Positions 26,319-35,342 of a stretch of 64,000 nt of DNA are shown in pieces. Below the pieces are notes generated by a model. The model did not search any database. It worked only from the letters and a program-made list of their open reading frames with translations, and was not told the DNA's origin. The DNA is taken from NCBI GenBank assembly GCA_020073525.1, contig JAIQFA010000006.1:1-64000 (forward strand), given 5' to 3'. The position numbers and the translations under genes were made by a program. This stretch comes from Terriglobia bacterium (GTDB taxonomy: Bacteria > Acidobacteriota > Terriglobia > Terriglobales > Acidobacteriaceae). How positions within the stretch are numbered: the first letter of the stretch is position 1; each line of letters starts with the position of its first letter.

Positions 26319-27290
26319 TTGTCTCAGACCAAGAGTTTATTGCTGTTGAAGCCGCGTGGATTCTGCGCCGGGGTGGTGCGGGCCATCGATATTGTCCGGA
26401 TTGCGCTCGAGGCCTTTGGGCGGCCTATTTATGTGCGCAAGGAAATCGTTCACAACCGCTTCGTGGTTGAGGAACTGCAGCAGAAGGGCGCGATTTTTGT
26501 CGACAGCGTCGACGAGGTTCCCGAGGGAGAACGCGTGATCTACAGCGCCCACGGAGTTTCTCCGGAAGTGCGCGAGGCCAGCAAACTGCGGAATCTGCGG
26601 GTAATCGATGCTACGTGTCCGCTGGTCACGAAGGTGCACGTGGAGGCGGTGAAGTTCGCGAAGGAGGGCTATTCGCTCATCCTGATTGGCCATCGCGATC
26701 ATGACGAAGTGATTGGCACACTCGGCGAAGCGCCGGCAGTCACTCAGGTGGTCGGGTCGCCTGCCGAGGTCGCGTCGGTCACTCTGCCCGATCCGAACCG
26801 CGTGGCCTACTTAACGCAGACGACGCTCAGCCTGGATGAGACGCGCGACATTATTGCTGCGCTGCGCAAGCGGTTCCCCAACATCAAGGGTCCGGCCGCT
26901 CAGGACATTTGCTATGCCACGGAAAACCGGCAGGTTGCCGTGAAGCACGTGGCGTCGGATGCCGACTTGCTGCTGGTGGTTGGTTCCGACAATAGTTCAA
27001 ATTCCAAGCGTCTGGTGGAAGTCGCCCGCAGTTTGGGTACCGAGGCGCATCTAATTGATGATTGCCGTAACATCCGGCCACAGTGGTTGAATGGCGTGAA
27101 GACGGTGGCTCTTACCGCAGGAGCATCGGCTCCGGAGCACCTGGTGCAGGAAGTCGTGGAGTACCTGGCTGGGCAGGGCTTTGGCGATGTACAGGAATTG
27201 GAAATCATGCCGGAAAATGTGCGTTTTGGATTGCCGCCGGAGATCGTCGCAACCATCGCCGCCGCTCCGGCCGTAGCCTTGGAATCGTAG
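26319..27290 (+). CDS. ispH: 4-hydroxy-3-methylbut-2-enyl diphosphate reductase
   Basis: Last enzyme of the MEP pathway, making IPP and DMAPP with an Fe-S cluster. The three cluster cysteines lie in KPRGFCAGVVRAI, DATCPLVTKVH and QDICYATENRQ. SAHGVSPEV and GHRDHDEVIGTLGE are also typical. The frame opens at a GTG at 26301, but the TTG at 26319 has GGGGGA upstream and gives a normal N-terminus. It starts the hopanoid cluster, with shc 12 bases downstream, so precursor supply and hopene formation appear co-transcribed. Confidence 0.94.
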   Translation: MSQTKSLLLLKPRGFCAGVVRAIDIVRIALEAFGRPIYVRKEIVHNRFVVEELQQKGAIFVDSVDEVPEGERVIYSAHGVSPEVREASKLRNLRVIDATCPLVTKVHVEAVKFAKEGYSLILIGHRDHDEVIGTLGEAPAVTQVVGSPAEVASVTLPDPNRVAYLTQTTLSLDETRDIIAALRKRFPNIKGPAAQDICYATENRQVAVKHVASDADLLLVVGSDNSSNSKRLVEVARSLGTEAHLIDDCRNIRPQWLNGVKTVALTAGASAPEHLVQEVVEYLAGQGFGDVQELEIMPENVRFGLPPEIVATIAAAPAVALES

Positions 27291-27302
27291 TCGGAGTTAT
27301 AG

Positions 27303-29270
27303 ATGGAAGAATCCTCCCCCTATAGTTCGGCCTCCGCGCCGCAGATGCGATTTGGAAAGATCGATGACCTGGGAAGCCGGGTCGCGGTGGCGGTCGACGC
27401 CGCGCGCAACTACCTTTTCTCGCAGCAGCACGAAGAGGGCTACTGGTGCGGAGAACTGGAAGCCGATACCACCCTCGAGTCCGATTACATCCTGCTCCAT
27501 ATGCTGCTGGGTACCGGCAGCCAGACACGCTTTGACAAAGCTGCTCGTTATATCCTCAAGCACCAGAACGAGGACGGTGGCTGGAGCATCTACGCCGGTG
27601 GTCCGTCCAATATCAGCGCATCGGTCAAAGCCTACTTCGGGCTGAAGCTGGCGGGTTTCACCGCCGATCATCTCGCGCTGGCACGAGCCCGCAAGAAGAT
27701 TCTCGACATGGGTGGCGTGACCGAAGTCAATACCTTCACCAAGATCTATCTCTGTTTCTTTGGGCAGTACGATTACGATGCCGTGCCCGCGGTTCCGCCG
27801 GAGATCGTGCTCTTTCCCAACTGGTTCTGGTTCAATATCTACGAAATTTCTTCGTGGTCGCGCGCCATCCTGGTGCCCCTGTCAATCTGCTACGCCAAGA
27901 AGCCTTTCAAGAAAATTTCCGACGAAATGGGAGTGGAAGAACTCTTTGTCGGCGGCCGCGACAAGTCGCGCATGCATCTGCACTGGGCCAAGAAGCGGAT
28001 TTCCTGGCGGAATTTCTTTTTGGTGCTGGATCGTATTACTCACTGGGCAGAGCGTGTGCACATCCGTCCGCTGCGGTCGATTGCGCTCAAGAAAGCGGAG
28101 AAGTGGATGCTGGAGCGCTTCGAGATGAGTGACGGATTGGCGGGAATTTTCCCCTCCATCATGAACTCCATTATCGCGCTGCGCTGCCTCGGCTATTCGG
28201 TGGACGATCCGCAGGTGATCCGTGCGCTCGACGAGTTCGAGAAGTTGGGAATTGAAGAGGGCGACACTTTCCGCATGCAGCCCTGCATGTCTCCGGTGTG
28301 GGACACGGCATACGCGTTATTTGCTCTGGGTGAGGCGGGAGTTCCGGCGACCGATCCACGGCTGGTGCAGTGTGCCGACTGGATTTTGCAGAAGCAGGTC
28401 CGCAAGCCCGGGGACTGGAAGATCAAGAATCCGAAAGGCGAGCCCGGCGGCTGGTACTTCGAATTCAACAACGAGTTCTATCCCGACGTGGACGACACGG
28501 CCATGGTCTGTCTGGCGCTGAGCCGGGTCGAACATCCGAACGGGCGCTATCAGCGTGAGTCTGTGCAGCGGGCGATTGATTGGGTGCTGTCGATGCAATG
28601 CAAGGACGGAGGCTGGGCCTCGTTCGATAAGGATAACGACCGCATGGTGTTCCAGTACGTCCCCTTTGCCGATCACAACGCCATGCTCGATCCCGCAACC
28701 GTCGACATCACGGGCCGGATTCTGGAGTGTCTTGCGACCTACGGATACGACCAGAACCATCCAGCGGTGAAGCGCGCGCTCAAGTTTATTCGCAAAGAGC
28801 AGGAGCCAGATGGAAGCTGGTTCGGACGCTGGGGCGTGAACTACATCTACGGAACGATGCAGGTGTTGCGCGGTCTGGAGGCGATAGGCGTCGACCGCAA
28901 TGACCCGATGATCCAGCAGGCGGCGGAATGGCTGCGATCGGTGCAGAATGCCGATGGCGGCTGGGGCGAGACGGTCGGATCCTACGACGACCCGAACCTG
29001 CGTGGGCAAGGCGACAGCACGGCATCGCAGACGGCGTGGGCGATCATGGGCCTGCTGGCCGTCGGAGACACGCGGAGCGAATGCGTGGCGCGCGGCATGG
29101 CGTACCTGCTGAAGACGCAAAACAAAGACGGTTCCTGGGATGAGCCTTTCTACACCGGAACCGGTTTCCCGCGCGTGTTCTATCTGATGTACCACCTGTA
29201 CCGCCAGTATTTCCCGCTGATCGCACTGACGACGTATTCGAAAGTGATGGCGGAAAAAAGTGCGAACTAG
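27303..29270 (+). CDS. shc: Squalene-hopene cyclase
   Basis: Membrane-associated cyclisation of squalene to hopene. The 655 residues match the family. The catalytic acid motif DVDDTA starts at about D395. Several QW repeats are seen (QNEDGGWS, QCKDGGWASFDKDND, QNADGGWGETVGSYDDP, QNKDGSWDEPFYTGTGFP). It lies directly behind ispH. A heptamer inverted repeat fills the gap to hpnA and could act as an attenuator or RNA stabiliser. Confidence 0.97.
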   Translation: MEESSPYSSASAPQMRFGKIDDLGSRVAVAVDAARNYLFSQQHEEGYWCGELEADTTLESDYILLHMLLGTGSQTRFDKAARYILKHQNEDGGWSIYAGGPSNISASVKAYFGLKLAGFTADHLALARARKKILDMGGVTEVNTFTKIYLCFFGQYDYDAVPAVPPEIVLFPNWFWFNIYEISSWSRAILVPLSICYAKKPFKKISDEMGVEELFVGGRDKSRMHLHWAKKRISWRNFFLVLDRITHWAERVHIRPLRSIALKKAEKWMLERFEMSDGLAGIFPSIMNSIIALRCLGYSVDDPQVIRALDEFEKLGIEEGDTFRMQPCMSPVWDTAYALFALGEAGVPATDPRLVQCADWILQKQVRKPGDWKIKNPKGEPGGWYFEFNNEFYPDVDDTAMVCLALSRVEHPNGRYQRESVQRAIDWVLSMQCKDGGWASFDKDNDRMVFQYVPFADHNAMLDPATVDITGRILECLATYGYDQNHPAVKRALKFIRKEQEPDGSWFGRWGVNYIYGTMQVLRGLEAIGVDRNDPMIQQAAEWLRSVQNADGGWGETVGSYDDPNLRGQGDSTASQTAWAIMGLLAVGDTRSECVARGMAYLLKTQNKDGSWDEPFYTGTGFPRVFYLMYHLYRQYFPLIALTTYSKVMAEKSAN

Positions 29271-29272
29271 CT

Positions 29273-29345
29273 CTCAGTTCCCAGTTCTCGGTTCTCAGTT
29301 AGCGCCGCTTACTCTGGGAACTGAGAACTGAGAACCGAGAACTGG
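29273..29345. repeat. Heptamer inverted repeat between shc and hpnA
   Basis: Left arm (29273-29300) of AGTTCCC/AGTTCTC/GGTTCTC units and right arm (29314-29345) of the complement (GGGAACT, GAGAACT, GAGAACC), with a ~13-base spacer. It starts three bases after the shc stop and ends two bases before the hpnA start. Confidence 0.85.
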
Positions 29346-29347
29346 TT

Positions 29348-30340
29348 TTGAAAGCTTTTGTTACCGGCGCCACCGGGTTTCTGGGCAGTCATGTTGCGCG
29401 TGTCCTGGCGGAACAGGGAGCGCAATTGCGTTTGCTGGTGCGGCCGACCAGCGATCTGCGGAACATCGACGACCTGGATGCTGATCGGGTCCCGGGCGAT
29501 CTGCGTGACGCGGCCTCGATCGAGAAGGCGCTTTCTGGTTGCGATGTTGTATTTCACGTCGCCGCCGATTACCGGCTGTGGGTGCGCGATCCGGGCGAGA
29601 TGTATCGTTCGAATGTCGAGGGCACGCGTGCCTTGCTTGAAGCGGCGCGACGACAAGGCGTACGGCGCGTGGTGTACACGTCGAGTGTCGCGACCATGGG
29701 CTTCACGTCGAATGGCAGCGGGACCGTCGCCGACGAACGGAGTCCGGTCAGCCTTGACGACATGATCGGGCACTACAAGCGTTCGAAGTTCATGGCCGAA
29801 CAGGTTGCAGTGGATGCCGCGAAATCTGGAGTCGATGTGGTGGTGGTGAATCCCACCACTCCGATCGGCGAGCGCGATATCAAGCCGACTCCCACGGGGC
29901 GCATCGTCGTGGATTTCTTGAAGCGAAAATTCCCGGCGTACGTGGAAACGGGTTTGAATCTCGTGGATGCAACGGAGTGTGCCAGAGGTCATGTGCAGGC
30001 GCTCGAGAAGGGAAAATCGGGCGAGCGCTACATTCTGGGCGGAGAAAATCTGACCCTGAAGCAGATTCTGGACCGGCTGGCCGCGATTACCGGCTTGAAG
30101 TCGCCGACAGTGAAATTGCCGTATGTGTTCGCCTTCGCGACCGGGGTCGTGGACGAGATGGTGACGGGCCGGTTGCTGGGCCGCGAACCGCGCGCCACCA
30201 TTGACGCCGTGCGCATGGGACGCAAGATGATGTTTGTGAGTTCCGCAAAAGCGGAGCGGGAACTGGGCTGGCGCACAGTTCCAGTCGACGGGGCTTTGCG
30301 CCGGTCGGTAGACTGGTTTCGTAACAACGGATATGTCTAG
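29348..30340 (+). CDS. hpnA: Hopanoid-associated sugar epimerase HpnA
   Basis: Extended short-chain dehydrogenase/epimerase of hopanoid clusters. The 330 residues have the NAD(P) motif VTGATGFLGSHV, the HVAADYRLWV segment typical of HpnA, the catalytic-region YTSSVATMG and YKRSK. The start is a TTG at 29348, immediately after the heptamer repeat and without a Shine-Dalgarno sequence. The 3' end overlaps hpnG by 8 bases. The exact reaction of HpnA is not settled in the literature. Confidence 0.92.
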   Translation: MKAFVTGATGFLGSHVARVLAEQGAQLRLLVRPTSDLRNIDDLDADRVPGDLRDAASIEKALSGCDVVFHVAADYRLWVRDPGEMYRSNVEGTRALLEAARRQGVRRVVYTSSVATMGFTSNGSGTVADERSPVSLDDMIGHYKRSKFMAEQVAVDAAKSGVDVVVVNPTTPIGERDIKPTPTGRIVVDFLKRKFPAYVETGLNLVDATECARGHVQALEKGKSGERYILGGENLTLKQILDRLAAITGLKSPTVKLPYVFAFATGVVDEMVTGRLLGREPRATIDAVRMGRKMMFVSSAKAERELGWRTVPVDGALRRSVDWFRNNGYV

Positions 30341-31133
30341 GATCGCCATCGTAGCCGCCATGGAGCGGGAAGTGAGGCCGCTGATCCGAAGCTGGAAGGT
30401 CAGAATTCTGGAACACGGCGGGCGGCGATATCGTCTTTTTGAAAACAAAGATGCGGCCCTGATCTGTGGTGGAATTGGAGCCGAAGCGGCGCGCCGCGCA
30501 ACCGAGGCGGTAATTCAGGAAGTTAAGCCCATGCGCGTGCTCTCGGTCGGTTTTGCCGGAGCGCTGGATGATTCGTTGCAGGTCGGGCATGTTCTCGAGC
30601 CCAGCACGGTGATCAATGCGGCCGACGGCGTTCGAACCGAAGTCGGCTCAGGCGGAGGGGTACTGGTGAGTTCGGCGACCCTGGCTGATACGGATCAGAA
30701 GATTCGTTTGAGTAAGGCCTACGGTGCGCATGCGGTGGACATGGAAGCCGCCGCCGTTGCGCAAGGGGCGGAGGCGCGGGGAATCGATTTCGGAGCTCTG
30801 AAAGCAATCTCCGATGCAGCGGATTTCTGCCTGCCGGCGATGGATCGCTTCGTCGCGGGCGACGGCAACTTCGATTCCGTCAGATTTGCTTGTCATGTAG
30901 CGCTGCGCCCGTGGCTGTGGGGCACTACCATTGTGCTTGCGCGAAACAGTTCCAAGGCAAGCCTTGCGCTTTGTGATGCGCTAGCGAGTTACCTCCGACG
31001 TCCTGGCGTCGGCCGTCAAACCTCGCATGATGAGTCTTTGGTTGCGGCATTGAATCCAACAAGGGCTGCCTCAGAGTCCCCCAGCGGACATACTTGCGCG
31101 GGCATTGAGGCTCATACTGAAGGGAAGCGATAA
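30333..31133 (+). CDS. hpnG: Hopanoid-associated phosphorylase HpnG
   Basis: Purine-nucleoside-phosphorylase-fold enzyme that releases adenine from adenosylhopane to give (phospho)ribosylhopane. The N-terminus AIVAAMEREVRPL, the CGGIGAEAARRATE loop and VDMEAAAVAQGAEARGI (the MEAAA of the superfamily) are present. About 45 extra residues at the C-terminus (after ALASYLRR) are low in structure and unusual. It overlaps hpnA and is followed 18 bases later by the dehydrogenase pair. The adenosylhopane-forming partner hpnH is not in the window. Confidence 0.87.
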   Translation: MSRIAIVAAMEREVRPLIRSWKVRILEHGGRRYRLFENKDAALICGGIGAEAARRATEAVIQEVKPMRVLSVGFAGALDDSLQVGHVLEPSTVINAADGVRTEVGSGGGVLVSSATLADTDQKIRLSKAYGAHAVDMEAAAVAQGAEARGIDFGALKAISDAADFCLPAMDRFVAGDGNFDSVRFACHVALRPWLWGTTIVLARNSSKASLALCDALASYLRRPGVGRQTSHDESLVAALNPTRAASESPSGHTCAGIEAHTEGKR

Positions 31134-31151
31134 GACTAAGAAAAATCTACT

Positions 31152-32315
31152 ATGGCGATTGCTCGACCATCCACGTTGGCTGTTGAGAAGACCGTTGCAA
31201 GCGAAAGGCGCGAGATTCCTTTCCGGATTCCGTCGACGATGCAGGCCGCAGTGTATCGCGGCGTAAACGATGTGCGCTTGGAAGAGGTGCCAGTGCCTGA
31301 GATTGGACCGGGCGAGATTCTCGTTCGTGTTCACACCTGTGGCATCTGCGGGACTGATCTGAAGAAGATCGCGACCGGTTCCCACTCCGCTCCGCGTATT
31401 TTTGGGCACGAAACCTAGGGCGTCGTCGCGAAAATTGGGGAAGGCATTCGCAAATTCGCCGTGGGCGATCGCGTGGTGGCGTTTCATCACATCCCGTGCG
31501 GAGAGTGTTATTTCTGCCGCCACAAGACCTTCGCGCAGTGTGCCACCTACAAGAAAGTGGGATGCACCGCAGGGTTTGAGCCCTCGGGTGGAGGATTTGC
31601 CGAATACGTCCGGGTGATGGATTGGATCGTAGAGAAGGGAACGGTGCGCATTCCGGAGGGTGTCAGCTTCGAACAGGCATGTTTTGTCGAGCCGGTGAAT
31701 ACCTGCATCAAAGGAATTGAGACCCTTCGTTTGCAGGCCGGAGAGACCGTCCTGGTGATCGGGCAGGGTCCTATCGGCTTGATTCTGGCGACTTTGGCGC
31801 AGCGGGCGGGGGTTCGGGTGATTACTTCCGATTTGCATCCGGCGAGGCTTACAATAGCAAATAGCTTCGGCCTCAAACTGACTGTTGATGCTTCCAAGGC
31901 TGACGCAGGACAAACTGTGCGCGGAATGACCGAAGGGCGCGGGGCTGACGCTGTCATCTTGGCAGTCGGCGGGACCGGCCTGATTCGGCCCGCCATAGAT
32001 GCTACCCGTCCGGGTGGTCGCGTGTTGCTGTTTGCTCAGACGGTGCGAGGCGAGGTGACCATCGACCCAGCCGCAGTGTGCGTGGACGAAAAAGCATTGC
32101 TCGGATCCTATAGTGCATCAGTGGACTTGCAGGAGGAATCAGTGCGGTTCGTCATGAACCGTGAAATGGATCTGGAACGGCTTATCAGCCACCGTTTCCC
32201 GCTACAAAGCGGTGTGGAAGCGCTGAATCTGGCGGCCCATCCTCAACCGGACTCGATGAAGATCGTCATCCAGCCGGGCAGCGCCGGGGCCCCCAGCACG
32301 CGGGTATTGGCGTGA
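31152..32315 (+). pseudogene. Zinc-dependent MDR dehydrogenase interrupted by one in-frame TAG
   Basis: A 387-codon frame encoding a complete medium-chain dehydrogenase except for a TAG at 31416-31418. Before it are the catalytic zinc motif TCGICGTDLKK and FGHET. After it, in the same frame, come GVVAKIGEGIRKFAVGDRVV, the structural zinc motif CGECYFCRHKTFAQC, the Rossmann motif GQGPIGLILATLAQ and a normal C-terminus. No frameshift or second lesion is seen. TAG serves as an ordinary stop elsewhere in the window (accA, korB, ispH, shc, hpnA), so recoding is unlikely. It is a recent pseudogene or a sequencing/assembly error. It lies between hpnG and a paralogous dehydrogenase. Confidence 0.85.
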
Positions 32316-32346
32316 TGGGGTGGAGGGCGTGGGAAGGACATCAATT

Positions 32347-33396
32347 GTGACTGGCAAGATGACGGCCGCCGTTCTTTACGGCAAAGAAGACATCAAAATT
32401 GAAAAGGTGCCCATCCCCCGCTTGGATGAAGGTGAAGTTCTGGTGAAGGTCCACGTGGCCTTGACTTGCGGCACGGATTTGAAGGTGTATCAGCGGGGCT
32501 ATCACGCCCGCATGATTGTGCCGCCTGCGCTGTTCGGGCATGAACTGGCCGGCACGGTCGAACAGGTCGGAGAGGGCGTGCGCGGCTTCAAGAAGGGCAT
32601 GCGCGTGGTCGCGCTCAACTCGGCCCCCTGCGGCATGTGCTTCTATTGCTCCAAGCACCAGTTGAATCTCTGCGAAGACCTGCTCTTCAACAATGGCGCC
32701 TACGCCGAGTACATTCGGATCCCGCGGCGCATCGTGGAAACCAACATGCTCGTCGTGCCTTCGAATGTGAGTTTCGAGGATGCCGCGATGACCGAGCCGC
32801 TGGCCTGCGTTTTGCGCGGGTTGCATGAAACTGGAGTCGAGATCGGCGACACCGTGGCGGTAATTGGCGGCGGCCCCATCGGCCTGATGTTCGTGCAAGT
32901 GGCCAAAGCCATCGGTTGCAATGTGATCGCGGTGGTGAAACGCGACTCACAAGTCGCATTGGCGCGTAAGAAGGGTGCGCACGAAGTCGTGCAGATTACC
33001 AAGGTAAAGGATCCGATCGAAGCGGTGCGCGAACTGAGTCCGGAGAAACGCGGCGCCGACGTGGCCATCGAGGCCGTGGGTCGTCCGGAAGCCTGGGAGT
33101 GGGCCGTGCAGATGGTTCGCAAGGGCGGCACCGTCAATTTCTTCGGCGGGTGCGCTTCGGGAACCAAGGTGCAGCTCGACACCAACCGCTTGCACTACTC
33201 GGAAATCACTTTGAAGGCGACTTTCCATCACACGCCGGAGACGGTACGCCGGGCCTTCGGTCTGATTGCGGAGAAAAAAGTTCTCGGTACCGACTACATT
33301 ACCGGCGAAGCGCCGCTTTCGCGTTTGCACGACGTGCTGCGCCACATGCTGAACCGTAACGGAGATATCAAGACTGCGATTATCCCGGGTCACTAA
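32347..33396 (+). CDS. Zinc-dependent MDR dehydrogenase in the hopanoid cluster
   Basis: An intact 349-residue dehydrogenase related to the interrupted one upstream. Catalytic zinc motif LTCGTDLKVYQRGYH with GHELAG, structural zinc motif CGMCFYCSKHQLNLC, Rossmann motif GGGPIGLMFVQVAKAIG. The GTG at 32347 follows GGAAGGA and is preferred over a GTG at 32320 and an ATG at 32359. Its place directly behind hpnG and before hpnC suggests a role in hopanoid side-chain chemistry, but sorbitol- or threonine-dehydrogenase-like activity cannot be excluded from sequence. Confidence 0.87.
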   Translation: MTGKMTAAVLYGKEDIKIEKVPIPRLDEGEVLVKVHVALTCGTDLKVYQRGYHARMIVPPALFGHELAGTVEQVGEGVRGFKKGMRVVALNSAPCGMCFYCSKHQLNLCEDLLFNNGAYAEYIRIPRRIVETNMLVVPSNVSFEDAAMTEPLACVLRGLHETGVEIGDTVAVIGGGPIGLMFVQVAKAIGCNVIAVVKRDSQVALARKKGAHEVVQITKVKDPIEAVRELSPEKRGADVAIEAVGRPEAWEWAVQMVRKGGTVNFFGGCASGTKVQLDTNRLHYSEITLKATFHHTPETVRRAFGLIAEKKVLGTDYITGEAPLSRLHDVLRHMLNRNGDIKTAIIPGH

Positions 33397-33430
33397 CGGA
33401 GAGGCGACATCCGTTGCGTACCATGCGCCG

Positions 33431-33470
33431 ATGTACCCTGAGACCTCTGTGTCCTCTTTGGTAAAGAATT
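33431..33470. repeat. Repeat family D fragment (CTCTGTGTCCTCTTTGGT)
   Basis: A short ctctgtgtcctctttggt motif just before hpnC. It is related to the elements at 40171-40243 and 62889-62927. Confidence 0.45.
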
Positions 33471-33474
33471 TTTG

Positions 33475-34413
33475 ATGACGATTGCGACCAGCCATTCCTC
33501 GACTGTGCCGCTCGCCTCCGGTTGGAGTGCGCTGCCGCCGGAGTACGCGATCCCCGACGAGGCGCCCACAGAAGCAGAAGCGCGCGAATACTGCCGCCGT
33601 CTGGCGCGCTCCCATTACGAAAATTTTTCCGTCGCGTCGTGGTTTCTTCCCGAGCGTCTGCGCCAGCACTTTTTCAACGTCTATGCCTACTGCCGCATCT
33701 CGGACGACCTGGGCGATGAAGTAGGCGACACCGCTGCATCGCTGCAATTACTCGATCAATGGGAAACCGAACTGAACGCCTGCTACGACGGTCATCCGCG
33801 GCATCCTGTGTTTGTCGCCCTCGCCGAAACCGTGCGCAAATTTGAAATTCCAAAGCACGAATTCGCCGATTTGCTGACCGCCTTCCGGCAGGACCAAAGC
33901 GTCAGCCGTTACGAAATCTTCAACGATCTGCTCGGCTACTGTCGCTATTCGGCGAATCCGGTCGGCCACCTCGTGTTGTACCTCTGCGGATATCGCGACT
34001 CGGATCGTCAACTGCTTTCCGACTACACCTGTACCGCGCTGCAGCTCGCGAATTTCTGGCAGGACGTGAGCGCGGACTTTGCTAAAGGACGAATTTATCT
34101 TCCTCTCGAAGACCTGCGCCGTTTCGGCGTGAGTGAGGAAACAATCCGCGAGGGCGAAAACACCTTGGCGTTCTGCAGGATGCTCAAGTTTGAAGTGGAG
34201 CGTGCGCGAGAGTGGTTTACGCAGGGCCTGCCGCTGATTGCGAAAGTCGACCGCAAACTGGCCACCGACATCGAACTCTTCAGCCGGGGCGGCCAGGAAA
34301 TTCTGAACGCCATCGAATGCCAGAACTGCGCCGTGCTGGGTAGGCGTCCGGCAATCTCCAAGACCCGGAAGCTGGCGCTGGTCGCTCGTGCCGCGCTAGG
34401 GAAGCTGCGATGA
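33475..34413 (+). CDS. hpnC: Squalene-forming enzyme HpnC (hydroxysqualene synthase)
   Basis: Squalene/phytoene-synthase fold, converting presqualene diphosphate to hydroxysqualene in the HpnCDE route. The 312 residues carry the two Asp-rich regions YCRISDDLGDE and NFWQDVSADFAKGRIYLP. An ATG at 33475 is preferred over the adjacent TTG at 33472. The stop overlaps the hpnD start (ATGA). Confidence 0.92.
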   Translation: MTIATSHSSTVPLASGWSALPPEYAIPDEAPTEAEAREYCRRLARSHYENFSVASWFLPERLRQHFFNVYAYCRISDDLGDEVGDTAASLQLLDQWETELNACYDGHPRHPVFVALAETVRKFEIPKHEFADLLTAFRQDQSVSRYEIFNDLLGYCRYSANPVGHLVLYLCGYRDSDRQLLSDYTCTALQLANFWQDVSADFAKGRIYLPLEDLRRFGVSEETIREGENTLAFCRMLKFEVERAREWFTQGLPLIAKVDRKLATDIELFSRGGQEILNAIECQNCAVLGRRPAISKTRKLALVARAALGKLR

Positions 34414-35342
34414 GCACTGCCGTGGGAAACGCGCCCGCACAGTTTGCGCCGACTGCTTCACAGCTTGAAATGGCGTATTCCGTCTGCCGGAGTATCGCCC
34501 GTTCTGCAGCCAAGAATTTCTACTACGGTTTTCTGGTTCTGCCGCGACGGAAACGCAACGCGTTGAGCGCCGTCTACGCCTTCATGCGGCGTTGTGACGA
34601 TATTACCGACGACAACACGCTCAGTCCCTACGATCGTCACGTCAAACTGGCAGAGTGGCTGGATAGAGTCCACCGCGCCTTGGCGGCACAGCCGACCGAT
34701 GACCCAGTGCTGCTGGCCCTGACCGACGCGCAGCGCAGCTACCAGATTCCAATCGGACTTCTCGACCAGCTTGCCTACGGTACGGCGGCGGATCTCGATT
34801 ACGGTTCTGAGCCTGCGGCCGGCGCACCATTGCTCGTGCGTTACCAAACTTTCGAAGAGTTGCGACAATATTGTTACGGCGTGGCCTCTGTGGTCGGCCT
34901 GGTATGCATCAGGATTTTTGGCTATCGCGACCCTGCCGCTGAGCCGCTTGCGGAACGCTGCGGCCTGGCTTTTCAGCTGACAAACATAATTCGCGATGTC
35001 AAGGAAGATGCTGCCATGGGCCGGGTTTATTTTCCCCAAGAGGATCTGGCACAGTTCAGTCTTTCCACCGCCGACCTGGCGGCGCCCGATCCAGCCCGCC
35101 TCCGCGCGCTGCTGGCGATGGAAGCGGATCGCGCTCGCGAGTGCTACAGCGCCGGAGAAGAGTTGATCCCGCTGGTGAATGAAGACAGTCAGCCTGCCCT
35201 GTGGGTTCTCATTACCATCTATCGACGCCTGCTGGAAAAGATTGCCGCGAACCAGTACGACGTATTCCGTGAGCGCGTCCGATTGACAGTTCCCGAAAAG
35301 CTCACTGTCTTGGGGAAGGGAATCCTCAAGCGCCTGTTGTGA
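34410..35342 (+). CDS. hpnD: Presqualene diphosphate synthase HpnD
   Basis: Condenses two farnesyl diphosphates to presqualene diphosphate. The 310 residues show YAFMRRCDDITDD and NIIRDVKEDAAMGRVYFP, the paired Asp motifs of the family. It is translationally coupled to hpnC upstream and hpnE downstream by stop/start overlaps. Confidence 0.93.
   Translation: MSTAVGNAPAQFAPTASQLEMAYSVCRSIARSAAKNFYYGFLVLPRRKRNALSAVYAFMRRCDDITDDNTLSPYDRHVKLAEWLDRVHRALAAQPTDDPVLLALTDAQRSYQIPIGLLDQLAYGTAADLDYGSEPAAGAPLLVRYQTFEELRQYCYGVASVVGLVCIRIFGYRDPAAEPLAERCGLAFQLTNIIRDVKEDAAMGRVYFPQEDLAQFSLSTADLAAPDPARLRALLAMEADRARECYSAGEELIPLVNEDSQPALWVLITIYRRLLEKIAANQYDVFRERVRLTVPEKLTVLGKGILKRLL

Noticed and set aside
28317-29195. 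292-residue minus-strand frame inside shc
   Set aside because: Antisense shadow of the cyclase.
29309-30448. 379-residue minus-strand frame over hpnA
   Set aside because: Antisense shadow; hpnA carries all family motifs on the plus strand.
31152-32315. Pyrrolysine or general amber readthrough in the interrupted dehydrogenase
   Set aside because: TAG terminates accA, korB, ispH, shc and hpnA here, and no suppressor tRNA or pyl gene is in the window.
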